A DNA stretch of 64,000 nt, taken from NCBI GenBank assembly GCA_963976875.1, contig CAXBML010000012.1:28489-92488 (forward strand), written 5' to 3'. Every line of letters begins with the position of its first letter. The stretch's first letter is position 1. A program made the position numbers and the translations under genes. This DNA comes from Berkiella_A sp963976875. Lineage in GTDB: Bacteria > Pseudomonadota > Gammaproteobacteria > Berkiellales > Berkiellaceae. The notes under the pieces are model-generated. The model made no database searches and had not been told where the DNA came from. It saw nothing but the letters and a program-made list of their open reading frames with translations. Positions 38,644 to 47,369 of the stretch are shown piece by piece.

Positions 38644-40404
38644 TTAACCTCTTTTAATGTGCTCTTTGGCCTCGACATAGTTTGTCGCCAATTTTTTAAG
38701 CAAAGGCTTCAAGAAAAACTTATAATTTTGCCATTTATTGATATCATGATGGTGCAAATATGACAAATCATAGTCTTCACCTAACTTTGGCTGCCTGAGC
38801 CCTAAATATTGGTAAACGATATTCAATATTTCTTTAGGGCTGGCCACAAAATCTTCGTACTGAATAGAGACATAGGGCTGTTCAAACTGTTCACCCCAGA
38901 AAGACATCATTCTTTCATACTGCAAGTAATATTCTGCTAGCATATCCTGATCATATGAAAAAGCGTAATTTTGGCTACAGTACTTAAAGTACATGCTCAG
39001 GCAGATATCAAGCGGGTCTCTGGTGCAATGAATAATTTTGGCATTTGGAAATAACCATTTGATCAATCCAATATATAAAAAATTATCTGGCAATGTATCT
39101 ATAATAAATTTAGGCCGACCGTCTACATCCCGATTCAGCCGTTCAAAATACACTTCTTTTAAGGCAAGCGCTTCCTCTTTGCTCATCGTTTTTAACCAAT
39201 GAGGATAATGGCCTGAAAGCTTATGGTCAAATTGGTCTGAATTAACAATTTGACTAATACCAATATCCCAGGCTATCTCTATTTTATAGTGCTTTACTAA
39301 TGCCGTTTCTAATAATCTTTTTCCTGAACCGGGTAACCCAATAATAAATAGAGGTTGAAAGCTATTATCATCAGATAGATGCATGCGCTTAATCTTTGAA
39401 GTTTTATGATTAGTGATTATTTTCGAGATATTTGTTTTATAGGCCGAGATATTAAAAGATCGCTTTTTATGAATGATATTATTACCATTTTCGTAATACT
39501 CAAAAGCAACTTTATAATTATGGCAGTCATGATACGCTTTACCCAAAGCAAAGTATAGGTATGATCTATTGTCGGATTTAGTGTGTCTTTTTAATAACAG
39601 CTGCATATATTCTATATCTGGGTCATCTTGATATACAAATGTCTTACATAAACTCAAATACCACCAAGACTGTAAGTTGTTATCTAATGTATTCTGTAAT
39701 TCACGAATATAAGGGAGCGCCTTCTCATGATTATTCAGCTCTAAATATATCAAAATAATATTATCCAATGCCTCATTATTTTGGGGCTCAAATTTTATCA
39801 CTTTATGCAAAAACTTTAGTGCAAGCTCGTACTGTTTTTCAGCAAACAGTATCTTACCCAAGTTTAGCAAGGTTGAAATATCTTTAGGCTCTAACTCTAA
39901 AGCTTTGTGAAAATAAACTAGCGCTGTAATTCGATCGTTTATTTTCATATGCAATAGCCCTAAATGAAACAGGGCTGAGGCATATTTAGGATTAATTTTA
40001 ACCGCATGTAAATAATGCTTAATGGCAGGTTTTAATTTATTTTGTAACTCAAGTGTTTGACCCAGTTTGGCATGTGCCAAATAATGTTTTTTATTTCGCT
40101 TGACACATTCTTTGTAAGCCATTTCCGCTAGATAATATTTTTTTTGAACTTCTTTTATTTCAGCCAAGAAAAAGTAATACTCAGCTTTAGAGGGGTTGAT
40201 TTTAATAGCGATATTAATGGCCTTAGTGGCCTCTGGGTAATTTTCTTCATCTGCTAACAGCAGACTCCATAAGCAATGGACTTCTGGATTCTGTGGCAAT
40301 TGATTTAAGCACTGCTTAGCCAGCGTCATGGCGCTGACATGTTGGTTTTGCTCACGAAACTGGTACGCTTGCAAAATAGTGTTCAGTAACTTGGTTTCTT
40401 GCAT
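38644..40404 (-). CDS. TPR-repeat protein with sulfotransferase domain
   Basis: 586 residues. About 1-300 are tetratricopeptide repeats (for example SALFHLGLLHMKINDRITAL and LEPKDISTLLNLGKILF). About 350-586 are a sulfotransferase domain with the PAPS-binding loop GLPGSGKRLLE near 358 and the segment AKIIHCTRDPLDICLSMYF typical of the 3'-phosphate-binding motif. Such proteins transfer sulfate from PAPS to tyrosine, sugars or lipids; the acceptor here is unknown. No signal peptide. No PAPS synthesis genes are nearby. Confidence 0.88.
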   Translation of the reverse strand: MQETKLLNTILQAYQFREQNQHVSAMTLAKQCLNQLPQNPEVHCLWSLLLADEENYPEATKAINIAIKINPSKAEYYFFLAEIKEVQKKYYLAEMAYKECVKRNKKHYLAHAKLGQTLELQNKLKPAIKHYLHAVKINPKYASALFHLGLLHMKINDRITALVYFHKALELEPKDISTLLNLGKILFAEKQYELALKFLHKVIKFEPQNNEALDNIILIYLELNNHEKALPYIRELQNTLDNNLQSWWYLSLCKTFVYQDDPDIEYMQLLLKRHTKSDNRSYLYFALGKAYHDCHNYKVAFEYYENGNNIIHKKRSFNISAYKTNISKIITNHKTSKIKRMHLSDDNSFQPLFIIGLPGSGKRLLETALVKHYKIEIAWDIGISQIVNSDQFDHKLSGHYPHWLKTMSKEEALALKEVYFERLNRDVDGRPKFIIDTLPDNFLYIGLIKWLFPNAKIIHCTRDPLDICLSMYFKYCSQNYAFSYDQDMLAEYYLQYERMMSFWGEQFEQPYVSIQYEDFVASPKEILNIVYQYLGLRQPKLGEDYDLSYLHHHDINKWQNYKFFLKPLLKKLATNYVEAKEHIKRG

Positions 40405-40612
40405 GTGTGCCTACACAAATACAGTCTTTAATATATGTATATGTGTCGGCTTAAAAACTTAGTAAAATAGAGGGCGTTTGTGCAGGAATTTCTAGTAACT
40501 TGATATTTATCTTAATTATTACATTTATTTAAAAAATATCTACCCTAACTTACCAGTAACTGTCAGGAATGCTAGTAGTGCTAGCACCCAGTTTTACTTT
40601 TCCATAATCACA

Positions 40613-41983
40613 TTATATTTGTGTGAAAATTTTATATTTTTTTGCAACCACTTCTGTATGCCCTCCCTCTGGCTCAACAAAATCGTACCATTGCTCTTGT
40701 CCTGTAATATGTCTTTTCGCGATGTGATGTTCATAACGGGTTAAGAGCATCTTGGGATCATCTCCATGTGTGCCCCCTGTTACTTTTACATTTTCATGCT
40801 TTTTGAGTTCTCGTTGTAACATTAACACTTCTTCTTGCAGTGGGAGTGAAAGGGCTTCTTGTGCCGGGAGGCTTTGAAAAATGCTCGCCAATCTTTTTTC
40901 TATTGCTTTTATTTTTTGCTTTGTTATGGTTAATCCGGAATATAAAGTATATTTAGGCCATATGACTTTGTCTTTTTTATCACCATGCTTTTTCTTTTCC
41001 CCCAACCCCAGCTTAGAAAACTCTCTTCGGGGTTGCCTAATCACCATAAAGCTTTTATCTTCTTCTGGAAACTTCTCAAATATAGGTGCAACATCCATAG
41101 GCCATCGGCCATATTGCATCAATCCAATCATGGCACTATTTAATAAATCGGGTACAAACATATCCCAGATTTTATAGGTCAATTTGATTTGACAACTTAA
41201 AACTGTGGCCAGAAAAATGGCACCTGCTTGTAATGCCGTCATTAATGAAAATGTTGCTAATGGCAATAAAAAAAACATTGCCGAAAGCAAAACAAAAAAA
41301 CGGGTTGTTTTAAAACGCTTCGCTTTGTTTTCAAAATTAACACTCGTAGAAACATCAATCAGATTTCTGAATGATCGATCATTTCTGATTTTACAATGCC
41401 ATCCGTTTTCTTTGGCTTTGGCTAATGCCAAAATAGCGGCTCCACCCCCTAAAGAGTGGCCATGCAATATGATGTTTTCAGGCTTAACTTTTTTATCTAA
41501 GACTAATCGCTTTATTTGAGCAACGTAATCCTGAGCCATATCATCTTCACTATAAGGACAACCGCTACTATGACCTACCCCCCTAAAATTAAAACTCACG
41601 ATATGAGCATTTAAATTCAAGGCATCGGAGGCTAAGCGGTATAGTCTTTTTTCATAACAGTCAGAACGACCCCAGCCATAAATGATATATTTGTCACTAT
41701 CTTGATTGGCTGGATAACACATTTCTATTGTGTCTATTTTCACATTAGAACTAATGGGTAAGAAGAAGCGATTTAAGTCAAGCTTTTGTTCAATGCTTTT
41801 AGTTGCATTTAATTTTTCTAAATTCGCCCAAGCTGAGATTAAACTTTGTCTCAGCGTCTTAGGATAAAAAAACCATGCACTTATTTTTCTCAGTAAATCT
41901 GGGGTCACTATCGGTATCAGTTGCGCAGTGAGTACCAGCTTCCCAACCAGCCAACCCACTACATTTCTTAATATTGCATCCAT
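40613..41983 (-). CDS. Alpha/beta hydrolase with membrane segment
   Basis: About 456 residues from the ATG at 41983, which has GAGG 8 bases upstream; a TTG at 41995 is less likely. The nucleophile elbow GHSLGGGAA lies near residue 176, after an HSSG-type oxyanion region (FRGVGHSSG). A hydrophobic stretch at about 225-265 may insert in membrane, and the C-terminal half is charged. The C-terminal EGGHTEV may supply the catalytic His. The overall arrangement recalls Legionella and Coxiella serine-hydrolase-like proteins of unknown role. Stand-alone gene. Confidence 0.75.
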   Translation of the reverse strand: MDAILRNVVGWLVGKLVLTAQLIPIVTPDLLRKISAWFFYPKTLRQSLISAWANLEKLNATKSIEQKLDLNRFFLPISSNVKIDTIEMCYPANQDSDKYIIYGWGRSDCYEKRLYRLASDALNLNAHIVSFNFRGVGHSSGCPYSEDDMAQDYVAQIKRLVLDKKVKPENIILHGHSLGGGAAILALAKAKENGWHCKIRNDRSFRNLIDVSTSVNFENKAKRFKTTRFFVLLSAMFFLLPLATFSLMTALQAGAIFLATVLSCQIKLTYKIWDMFVPDLLNSAMIGLMQYGRWPMDVAPIFEKFPEEDKSFMVIRQPRREFSKLGLGEKKKHGDKKDKVIWPKYTLYSGLTITKQKIKAIEKRLASIFQSLPAQEALSLPLQEEVLMLQRELKKHENVKVTGGTHGDDPKMLLTRYEHHIAKRHITGQEQWYDFVEPEGGHTEVVAKKYKIFTQI

Positions 41984-42202
41984 TGCTTGCCTCAAATCAA
42001 AAAATACGGTATGTACCTTTCATATTAATATCAAAGCTGTATCTTTTAACGTGATACTCGTTCACTAATGATTTATGATAGTAACATGATATTTAAGAAA
42101 AAAAACAAGCTGAATTTTTTGCTGGAATGCAAAATACAAGACTCACATAGATAAAATCGAAAACACGATACAAATAAATATTTTTATTTTTTTATGACCA
42201 TA

Positions 42203-42436
42203 CTATGAGCTAAGTGGCTCTTCATCTTCAGGCGATTTTTCATATTTTAATATGTCTCCAGGCTCACAATCGAGATGGAAACATATCCTTGCCAAAGTGG
42301 AAAAGCGGATGGCTTTTGCCTTTCCGCTTTTTAAAATAGAAATATTTTGCTCTGTAATGCCAACTTTTTTCGCCAGTACTTTGGAACGCATTTTGCGTGT
42401 GGCGAGCATAACGTCTAAGTTAACGACTATAGGCAT
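42203..42436 (-). CDS. XRE-type HTH regulator, YozG-like
   Basis: 77 residues from the ATG at 42436, which has AGAGG 7 bases upstream. The whole protein is a Cro/CI-type HTH with the helices in KKVGITEQNISILKSGKAKA and the conserved CFHLDCEPGDIL. It lies 10 bases after the DUF2975 gene. This two-gene set (DUF2975 membrane protein plus YozG-like regulator) recurs in many bacteria and may form a membrane-signalling pair. Confidence 0.88.
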   Translation of the reverse strand: MPIVVNLDVMLATRKMRSKVLAKKVGITEQNISILKSGKAKAIRFSTLARICFHLDCEPGDILKYEKSPEDEEPLSS

Positions 42437-42446
42437 ATCATTTCCT

Positions 42447-42998
42447 CTAAATAGTAAATTTTTGTTCTTCTGATAATTGATGCGCTTCATACATAATAAA
42501 CGAAATCACATATATAGAAAGCCCAAATATAAAGGGATATATTTGCCCTGCACCAATTCCTAATGAAATGTGGCGTTCCCCAAGGGAATGTTGCCCACTC
42601 ATAACAACACTTAATACTGGATCTGTTAAGAAATTAACTAATGCTAGCCCAAACAAAGCCAAACCTAATTTTTTATATCGTTTTGCATTCTCAATACAAA
42701 AAATTCGTTCATTTGAATAGTTATCAAAAATATTAGCTAAATGGTAAATAATATACATAACGAAAGCCATAGGAACAGAGCTAATAAGACAACCCCATAC
42801 CCTAGTAGAATAACTTAAATTAAGAGCATCAATTGGCATTGAAGATAACATTACAATTTGAACGCTCCGCTCATCAACCAACAGCCAATATAAAATATTC
42901 GCAACGGGCAATAGTCCCATCACAATAAACAGAAACCACACCAGTCGTTTACATAGATTTTTAATCTTTATCACAGCTTTATACTCAACTCTAACCAA
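42447..42998 (-). CDS. DUF2975 family membrane protein
   Basis: 183 residues with four membrane segments (about 18-40, 55-75, 105-130 and 150-172). Between the second and third lies IFDNYSNERIFCIENAKRYKK-type sequence, the family hallmark (F-x-x-E-N-A-x-R). The start is uncertain: TTG at 42998 or GTG at 42974 both fit. It precedes the YozG-like regulator and is expected to work with it. Confidence 0.82.
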   Translation of the reverse strand: MVRVEYKAVIKIKNLCKRLVWFLFIVMGLLPVANILYWLLVDERSVQIVMLSSMPIDALNLSYSTRVWGCLISSVPMAFVMYIIYHLANIFDNYSNERIFCIENAKRYKKLGLALFGLALVNFLTDPVLSVVMSGQHSLGERHISLGIGAGQIYPFIFGLSIYVISFIMYEAHQLSEEQKFTI

Positions 42999-43051
42999 AA
43001 TAACATTTGCCTATTATCATTTTATTTTGAATGCTTGTCAATAATAAAATA

Positions 43052-43080
43052 TTGACAACCACAATATCTCACTCTACACT
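43052..43080 (+). promoter_or_regulatory. Promoter of the RiPP precursor
   Basis: TTGACA at 43052-43057, a 17-base spacer and TACACT at 43075-43080 form a good sigma70-type promoter. It is 180 bases upstream of the precursor ATG, which gives a long leader RNA. No other minus- or plus-strand gene lies between. Confidence 0.6.
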
Positions 43081-43261
43081 TGCTCGCACAATCAAGGAGA
43101 GATTAGGGATTACGCTAATGCAGGCCTTCGTGATTGGTTTTAGCAGTTTTGTAATGATCAACGCATATTTGTGCTTTAGGTAGAGATTAAAAATTTGGCC
43201 AATTTGGAATATCTTCTTACACATGCTTGCATCGTTACGCAGTTTTTAATAAGGAAGTATC

Positions 43262-43444
43262 ATGAAAAATAATCAAGCTCTTGTCGATCTGATCCATAAA
43301 CTTCGCAAAGAGCACAAATCACCAACCGCTCGCCCTAAATTAGACAAGTCTCGCTTAGCTGACTCGCTAGTGAAAAGCGTTTCCGGTGGCTCTAGAAAAG
43401 GAGAATTTGAATTTTTTGCTCGGTGGACCCGCGCCGCAGCATAA
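43262..43444 (+). CDS. Candidate RiPP precursor, three-residue-cyclophane type
   Basis: 60-residue peptide. Residues 1-43 look like a charged leader ending in a double glycine (VKSVSGG, Gly42-Gly43). The 17-residue putative core SRKGEFEFFARWTRAAA carries aromatic-X-X units: F52-A-R54 and W55-T-R57, possibly also F49-E-F51. Such units are substrates of XYE/GRRM-type radical SAM enzymes, which join the aromatic ring to the beta carbon of the third residue. AAGGAAG precedes the ATG and a promoter lies at 43052. The radical SAM maturase and a secreted protease-like gene follow. The peptide and cluster assignment are inferred from layout and motifs. Confidence 0.8.
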   Translation: MKNNQALVDLIHKLRKEHKSPTARPKLDKSRLADSLVKSVSGGSRKGEFEFFARWTRAAA

Positions 43445-43576
43445 CAAGCAACAATAGTAGCGATACAGGCATTTTCAGGGGCAGCAAACTTCTTGAGCAG
43501 CTCTCTTAAGCAAAAAGATATATTTTTTGATAAGGGAGCGAAGGCAGTACACCTGAACTGACATGTGCCAAGACTA

Positions 43577-43614
43577 TATAAGAGGAGGGAACGTCACACA
43601 CACCTCCTCTTATA
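43577..43614 (+). promoter_or_regulatory. Perfect 12-bp hairpin between precursor and maturase genes
   Basis: TATAAGAGGAGG (43577-43588) pairs exactly with CCTCCTCTTATA (43603-43614) around a 14-base loop. The left arm contains a Shine-Dalgarno-like AGGAGG that is sequestered by CCTCCT. The maturase ribosome site (AAGGAAG) follows directly. No T-tract follows, so it is more likely an RNA-processing, stability or partial-termination element that keeps precursor levels above enzyme levels. Confidence 0.6.
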
Positions 43615-43632
43615 CAATTAAAGGAAGTAAAT

Positions 43633-44790
43633 ATGAGCATCCAACATTTAGAAGTCATTTTTAAGCTAACATCACGTTGCAATATCAATTGCACCTATTG
43701 TTACTATTTTTATGGCGCAGATCAGGATTGGAAATCACGCCCCAAGAAAATAAGTGCTGAGTCAGTACAAGATACCATTGATTTTTTAAAACAAGCGATT
43801 GAAGAGCATAATATAAAGTCACTACAAATTGATTTTCATGGCGGTGAACCACTATTATATGGCAAAAAAGCATTTGAAGCCGTTTGTATTTTATTTAAAC
43901 AGCAATTAGGACAAAGTGTTAAATTACACTTTGCTATTCAAACAAATGCAATGCTAATTGATGATGAATGGGTTGATATATTTGAAAAATATAATATAGG
44001 TATTGCCATTAGCTTAGATGGACCTAAACTCATTAATGATAAGCTCAGAATCGATCATAAAGGCAAGGGCACCTATACCCGCGTCGTAGAGGGTTTAAAA
44101 CAACTACAAACTGCAGAACGCGCTAGTCGTATATCTCCTGTCTCCAACCTTGCGGTCATCAACCCCAATACATCAGGCAAAGCAATTTATAGACATTTTG
44201 TGGATGATCTGAATCTATACAACATGGATTTTTTGCTACCGGGTGATGATTACGATACATATGATCCGGAACAAGTGCATTTATATGGTGATTTTTTAAT
44301 TGACGTATTAAACGAATGGATAAAAGATAATAACCCTAAAATCAAAATACGGTTGTTCAGTGCTTTTATTGCCAAACTCTATGGGCAGACTTCTTTTATG
44401 TTTCCAACCGAAAACTTTGACACTAAAAAAAATATAGCCATGACTATAGATAGTGATGGTATGGTATATGGCGATGATGCATTACGTTCTAATCAAGCTT
44501 GGAATCAATATAAAGCCATCCATATTAAAGAAAATACTTTTACGGATTTCCAACAGGTAGAAAAGCAATGGCATGAAAAAAATGTCGCTATCCCTAAAGC
44601 TTGTGCGGGATGTATCTGGGAGCAAACGTGTGCAGGTGGACATTTAGAAAATCGGTACTCTAGCCAATCAGGCTACCAAAACCCAACCATTTACTGCGAA
44701 GCATTACAAAGAGTTTACCAACAAATCATTCATTTTTTAATTGATAGTGGTATGCCATTAGAAAAATTAACCCAAAATATTGCTGCATAA
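43633..44790 (+). CDS. Radical SAM/SPASM peptide maturase, XyeB/GrrM-like
   Basis: 385 residues. The CxxxCxxC iron-sulfur motif is C16-N-I-N-C20-T-Y-C23, followed by HGGEPLLYG typical of SPASM maturases. The C-terminal SPASM Cys set occurs in ACAGCIWEQTCAGGHLENRY and, further on, YQNPTIYC, a pattern I associate with GrrM/XyeB-type enzymes that form three-residue cyclophanes. It lies 188 bases after the candidate precursor and 17 before the aspartic-protease-like gene. AAGGAAG precedes the ATG. It should modify the adjacent peptide in the cytoplasm; the exact crosslinks are predicted, not shown. Confidence 0.88.
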   Translation: MSIQHLEVIFKLTSRCNINCTYCYYFYGADQDWKSRPKKISAESVQDTIDFLKQAIEEHNIKSLQIDFHGGEPLLYGKKAFEAVCILFKQQLGQSVKLHFAIQTNAMLIDDEWVDIFEKYNIGIAISLDGPKLINDKLRIDHKGKGTYTRVVEGLKQLQTAERASRISPVSNLAVINPNTSGKAIYRHFVDDLNLYNMDFLLPGDDYDTYDPEQVHLYGDFLIDVLNEWIKDNNPKIKIRLFSAFIAKLYGQTSFMFPTENFDTKKNIAMTIDSDGMVYGDDALRSNQAWNQYKAIHIKENTFTDFQQVEKQWHEKNVAIPKACAGCIWEQTCAGGHLENRYSSQSGYQNPTIYCEALQRVYQQIIHFLIDSGMPLEKLTQNIAA

Positions 44791-44807
44791 ATATTAAAAG
44801 GTCTATT

Positions 44808-45698
44808 ATGAAAACGTTCATCCTTACTCTATTATCACTCACTTCATTACCAGCCACTATCTATGCTGGCATATCAGAGAAAAATCTTACACAGTGTATC
44901 AACTTACCCATACAATATAACAAGCTCAATATACCCACAACGCACTTGCTTATTAACGGTAAAAGCATTGAGTTTGTTATTGACTTGGGAAAAAAACAAG
45001 CACTAACTTTAGATAAAGAACTAGCAGAGTCATTAACCAGTGACACTTATAATATTCATACGGTAGCACAAACTGATCTTACTGGAGAGCAAAGTAATGT
45101 TCAAACTGGTACAATACCCACAGTCATACTTAATGGTATGTTATTTCAAAATATTAATTTTGACTTATACTCACCTTGGGGCTTATGGATGAATACCAGA
45201 GCTGAGGATAATAATCTCCCCAATAACACAATTGGTCGAGACTTATTTATGAACGAAAAAGGGATTTTATATTACAGTCGGAAAAATAAAAACTTGCATT
45301 GGTGTAAAGCTGAAAAGCCTGATTTTGAACAGCATTCAAAAAACATCATTTGGATGCCTCTAGAAGAAGATCAAGAAGGTATTCATATCACCACCGAGCA
45401 CAAAGACAAAGTGCTGAACTTTGTCCTTGATTCCGCAGCCACTGTATCGCTGATTAAACCCTATACATGGGTCAACTTCAAAGACAATGATCTCTATCCT
45501 GACACGAAAGACTTAGTCTATATTGATGATTTAAATATAAAAAATAATCCGATTACAACTTTAGCCTATAAATATTCATTTCCTGAGAACTTTACATCTG
45601 ATGGTTTAATGGGGGATTCTTTTTTTCAACAAACCGATCTCATTATTGATACTGTCAATAATAAAGTGGGACTAGTATTTTTACAGACTGAACAGTAA
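44808..45698 (+). CDS. Secreted two-lobed aspartic-protease-like protein of the RiPP cluster
   Basis: 296 residues with a signal peptide ending near IYAG (about residue 20). Two similar lobes each show a retropepsin-like pattern: FVIDLG with Asp59 and, later, TIGRDLF; then FVLDSA with Asp208 and GLMGDSFF. Normal catalytic motifs are D-T/S-G; here they are D-L-G and D-S-A, so activity is uncertain. Being 17 bases after the maturase with AAAGG before its ATG, it is likely cotranscribed, and a periplasmic protease would suit leader removal after export. It could instead be a binding or immunity protein. Confidence 0.75.
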   Translation: MKTFILTLLSLTSLPATIYAGISEKNLTQCINLPIQYNKLNIPTTHLLINGKSIEFVIDLGKKQALTLDKELAESLTSDTYNIHTVAQTDLTGEQSNVQTGTIPTVILNGMLFQNINFDLYSPWGLWMNTRAEDNNLPNNTIGRDLFMNEKGILYYSRKNKNLHWCKAEKPDFEQHSKNIIWMPLEEDQEGIHITTEHKDKVLNFVLDSAATVSLIKPYTWVNFKDNDLYPDTKDLVYIDDLNIKNNPITTLAYKYSFPENFTSDGLMGDSFFQQTDLIIDTVNNKVGLVFLQTEQ

Positions 45699-45699
45699 A

Positions 45700-46305
45700 T
45701 TATATTTTTTTAAAAACAAGAATCATGTTGTTCGCAGGCATTAGATATTTTTTTTGGTATACGAGATTAACAGCCTCACACTGCGCTTGGATATCTTCAA
45801 AATTTCTAATGCCCATTTCAGGATCCGATAACTTTAAATTTACATCAAAATTTTGATTACTCACAGAAGTGAATTGACCCTCAAAGTTAAAAGGACCATA
45901 AATAAGGAACAGTCCCTGCTCTAACAAAGCGTCACCAACCTTTTGTATGCAAAAACATACTTCTGACCAAGACATTATATGAAAAGTATTTGCTGTAAAC
46001 ATAGCATCAAACATATTATGTTTAATGTTATCTTTGTTCACATCAAGTGTAATAGGACGAGCAATATTTTTTAATTTAGCCTCATCTAGCCAAAGATTAA
46101 TACCCGCATGATTCATTTCTCGGTCACTTGTATGCCAAACAAGATGACTTAAATGCTCGGCAAAATATACTGCATGCTGCCCCGTACCAGAACCCACTTC
46201 TAGTATATGCTGGCTATTCTTAAACTCATTTTGCAAAACATCTAAAATGACTTTTTGATTACGCTCGCAAGCGGGTGAAAAAGGTTTGTTCATCTTATCT
46301 ATCAC
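45700..46305 (-). CDS. DUF938 class I SAM-dependent methyltransferase-like protein
   Basis: 201 residues. The SAM-binding loop is ILEVGSGTGQHAVYFA near residue 35, the acidic TSDRE follows, and the N-terminal FSPACERNQ and the segment FTANTFHIMSW are the hallmarks of the DUF938 family. Substrate unknown. It converges on the RiPP cluster with a one-base gap, so it is not part of it by transcription. Confidence 0.87.
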   Translation of the reverse strand: MIDKMNKPFSPACERNQKVILDVLQNEFKNSQHILEVGSGTGQHAVYFAEHLSHLVWHTSDREMNHAGINLWLDEAKLKNIARPITLDVNKDNIKHNMFDAMFTANTFHIMSWSEVCFCIQKVGDALLEQGLFLIYGPFNFEGQFTSVSNQNFDVNLKLSDPEMGIRNFEDIQAQCEAVNLVYQKKYLMPANNMILVFKKI

Positions 46306-46358
46306 ACTGAAACATAAGCGAATATTTTATTTAACCTCGATTACACGCCCTAATACAG

Positions 46359-47345
46359 CTATTGATATATATTTTGTAAATCTACAGACTTAACTGGCGT
46401 TGCCGTTTCATCTAAAGAGAATAATGAATTTTGAATACTTTCACCAAGGTACACAAGATTTAATTGAATGGTATCAATAAACTCGTGAAGTCCACCCTCA
46501 ATAACTTCATCAACATTAAACTTGGTTAAATAGTTGCTGATAACATGCAATTTTTCTTGCGCTTCTTTGGCACCTTTAAAACTATCTTCTAGCTGATTTA
46601 GGCAAATACTGGCAGAATTAATACAGTAATATATTGAACGAGGAAACACCTCATCAAAAATTAAAAACTTAACAATATTCCTGGATGTAATTTTTCTATA
46701 TTTTTTTCTATACATTTCGAATGCACTAATAGACTTGAGTAATGCACCCCATTGAATAATATCATAGGGAGAATCGCTAAACTCTGCCTTGGGCAGCAAC
46801 ATAAAATATTTCACATCAACTATTCTAGCTGTCTTATCCGCGCGCTCTAACATTCTACCTAACTGACTATAATACATTCCCTCATTATGTAACATCGTTG
46901 CATCGGTTAAACCTGAAAAAAGATGGCTTTCCATTTTTACCGATTTAAAAAAGCCATGTAAATTTTCTATGTTTCTTTTACGAGAGTTAGACTTTACCAA
47001 TAGGTAAAAATTATTAAGTTGTTCCCACATTTCAGATGAAATGATTTCTTTGATCGACTTGGCATTATCCCGAGCAGAATGAATACAAGATAATATAGAG
47101 TTAGGATTGGTTTCATCGAAAGTCAAAAAATGAATAACATTTTCTTCTGTGTATTCACTATGTTTTTTTAGGAACTGTTCTTCGTCACCCGAAGTAATAA
47201 TTAAAGGTTTCCACTGACCTTCCGCTTTATCTAAAAATAAGTCCAACATCAGGTGCATATTAACATGGATATAACGAGCAATATTTTCAGCACGCTCTAT
47301 GTAAGCGTTCATCCAAAAAAGGGCATCTGCTACTCTACTTAGCAT
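46359..47345 (-). CDS. Alpha-E domain protein of amidoligase system
   Basis: 328 residues, all-helical, of the alpha-E (COG2307) family. The N-terminal LSRVADALFWMNAYIERAENIAR and the later GRMLERADKTARIVD are the family signatures. In published genomic surveys (Iyer and colleagues 2009) alpha-E proteins are encoded with circularly permuted ATP-grasp enzymes and transglutaminases, forming predicted peptide-ligase systems. Here it follows the ATP-grasp gene by 24 bases. AAGAAG precedes the ATG. Its molecular role is unproven. Confidence 0.92.
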   Translation of the reverse strand: MLSRVADALFWMNAYIERAENIARYIHVNMHLMLDLFLDKAEGQWKPLIITSGDEEQFLKKHSEYTEENVIHFLTFDETNPNSILSCIHSARDNAKSIKEIISSEMWEQLNNFYLLVKSNSRKRNIENLHGFFKSVKMESHLFSGLTDATMLHNEGMYYSQLGRMLERADKTARIVDVKYFMLLPKAEFSDSPYDIIQWGALLKSISAFEMYRKKYRKITSRNIVKFLIFDEVFPRSIYYCINSASICLNQLEDSFKGAKEAQEKLHVISNYLTKFNVDEVIEGGLHEFIDTIQLNLVYLGESIQNSLFSLDETATPVKSVDLQNIYQ

Positions 47346-47369
47346 ATTATCTTCTTATATATATTGTTA

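Noticed and set aside
43118..43183. 21-codon frame in the leader of the RiPP precursor (MQAFVIG...)
   Set aside because: No ribosome site at a suitable distance (AAGGAGA ends 17 bases upstream) and length within chance, so a leader peptide is not supported.
45700..46305. DUF938 methyltransferase as a tailoring enzyme of the RiPP cluster
   Set aside because: It is on the opposite strand, convergent, and belongs to a broadly distributed family found without RiPP genes.
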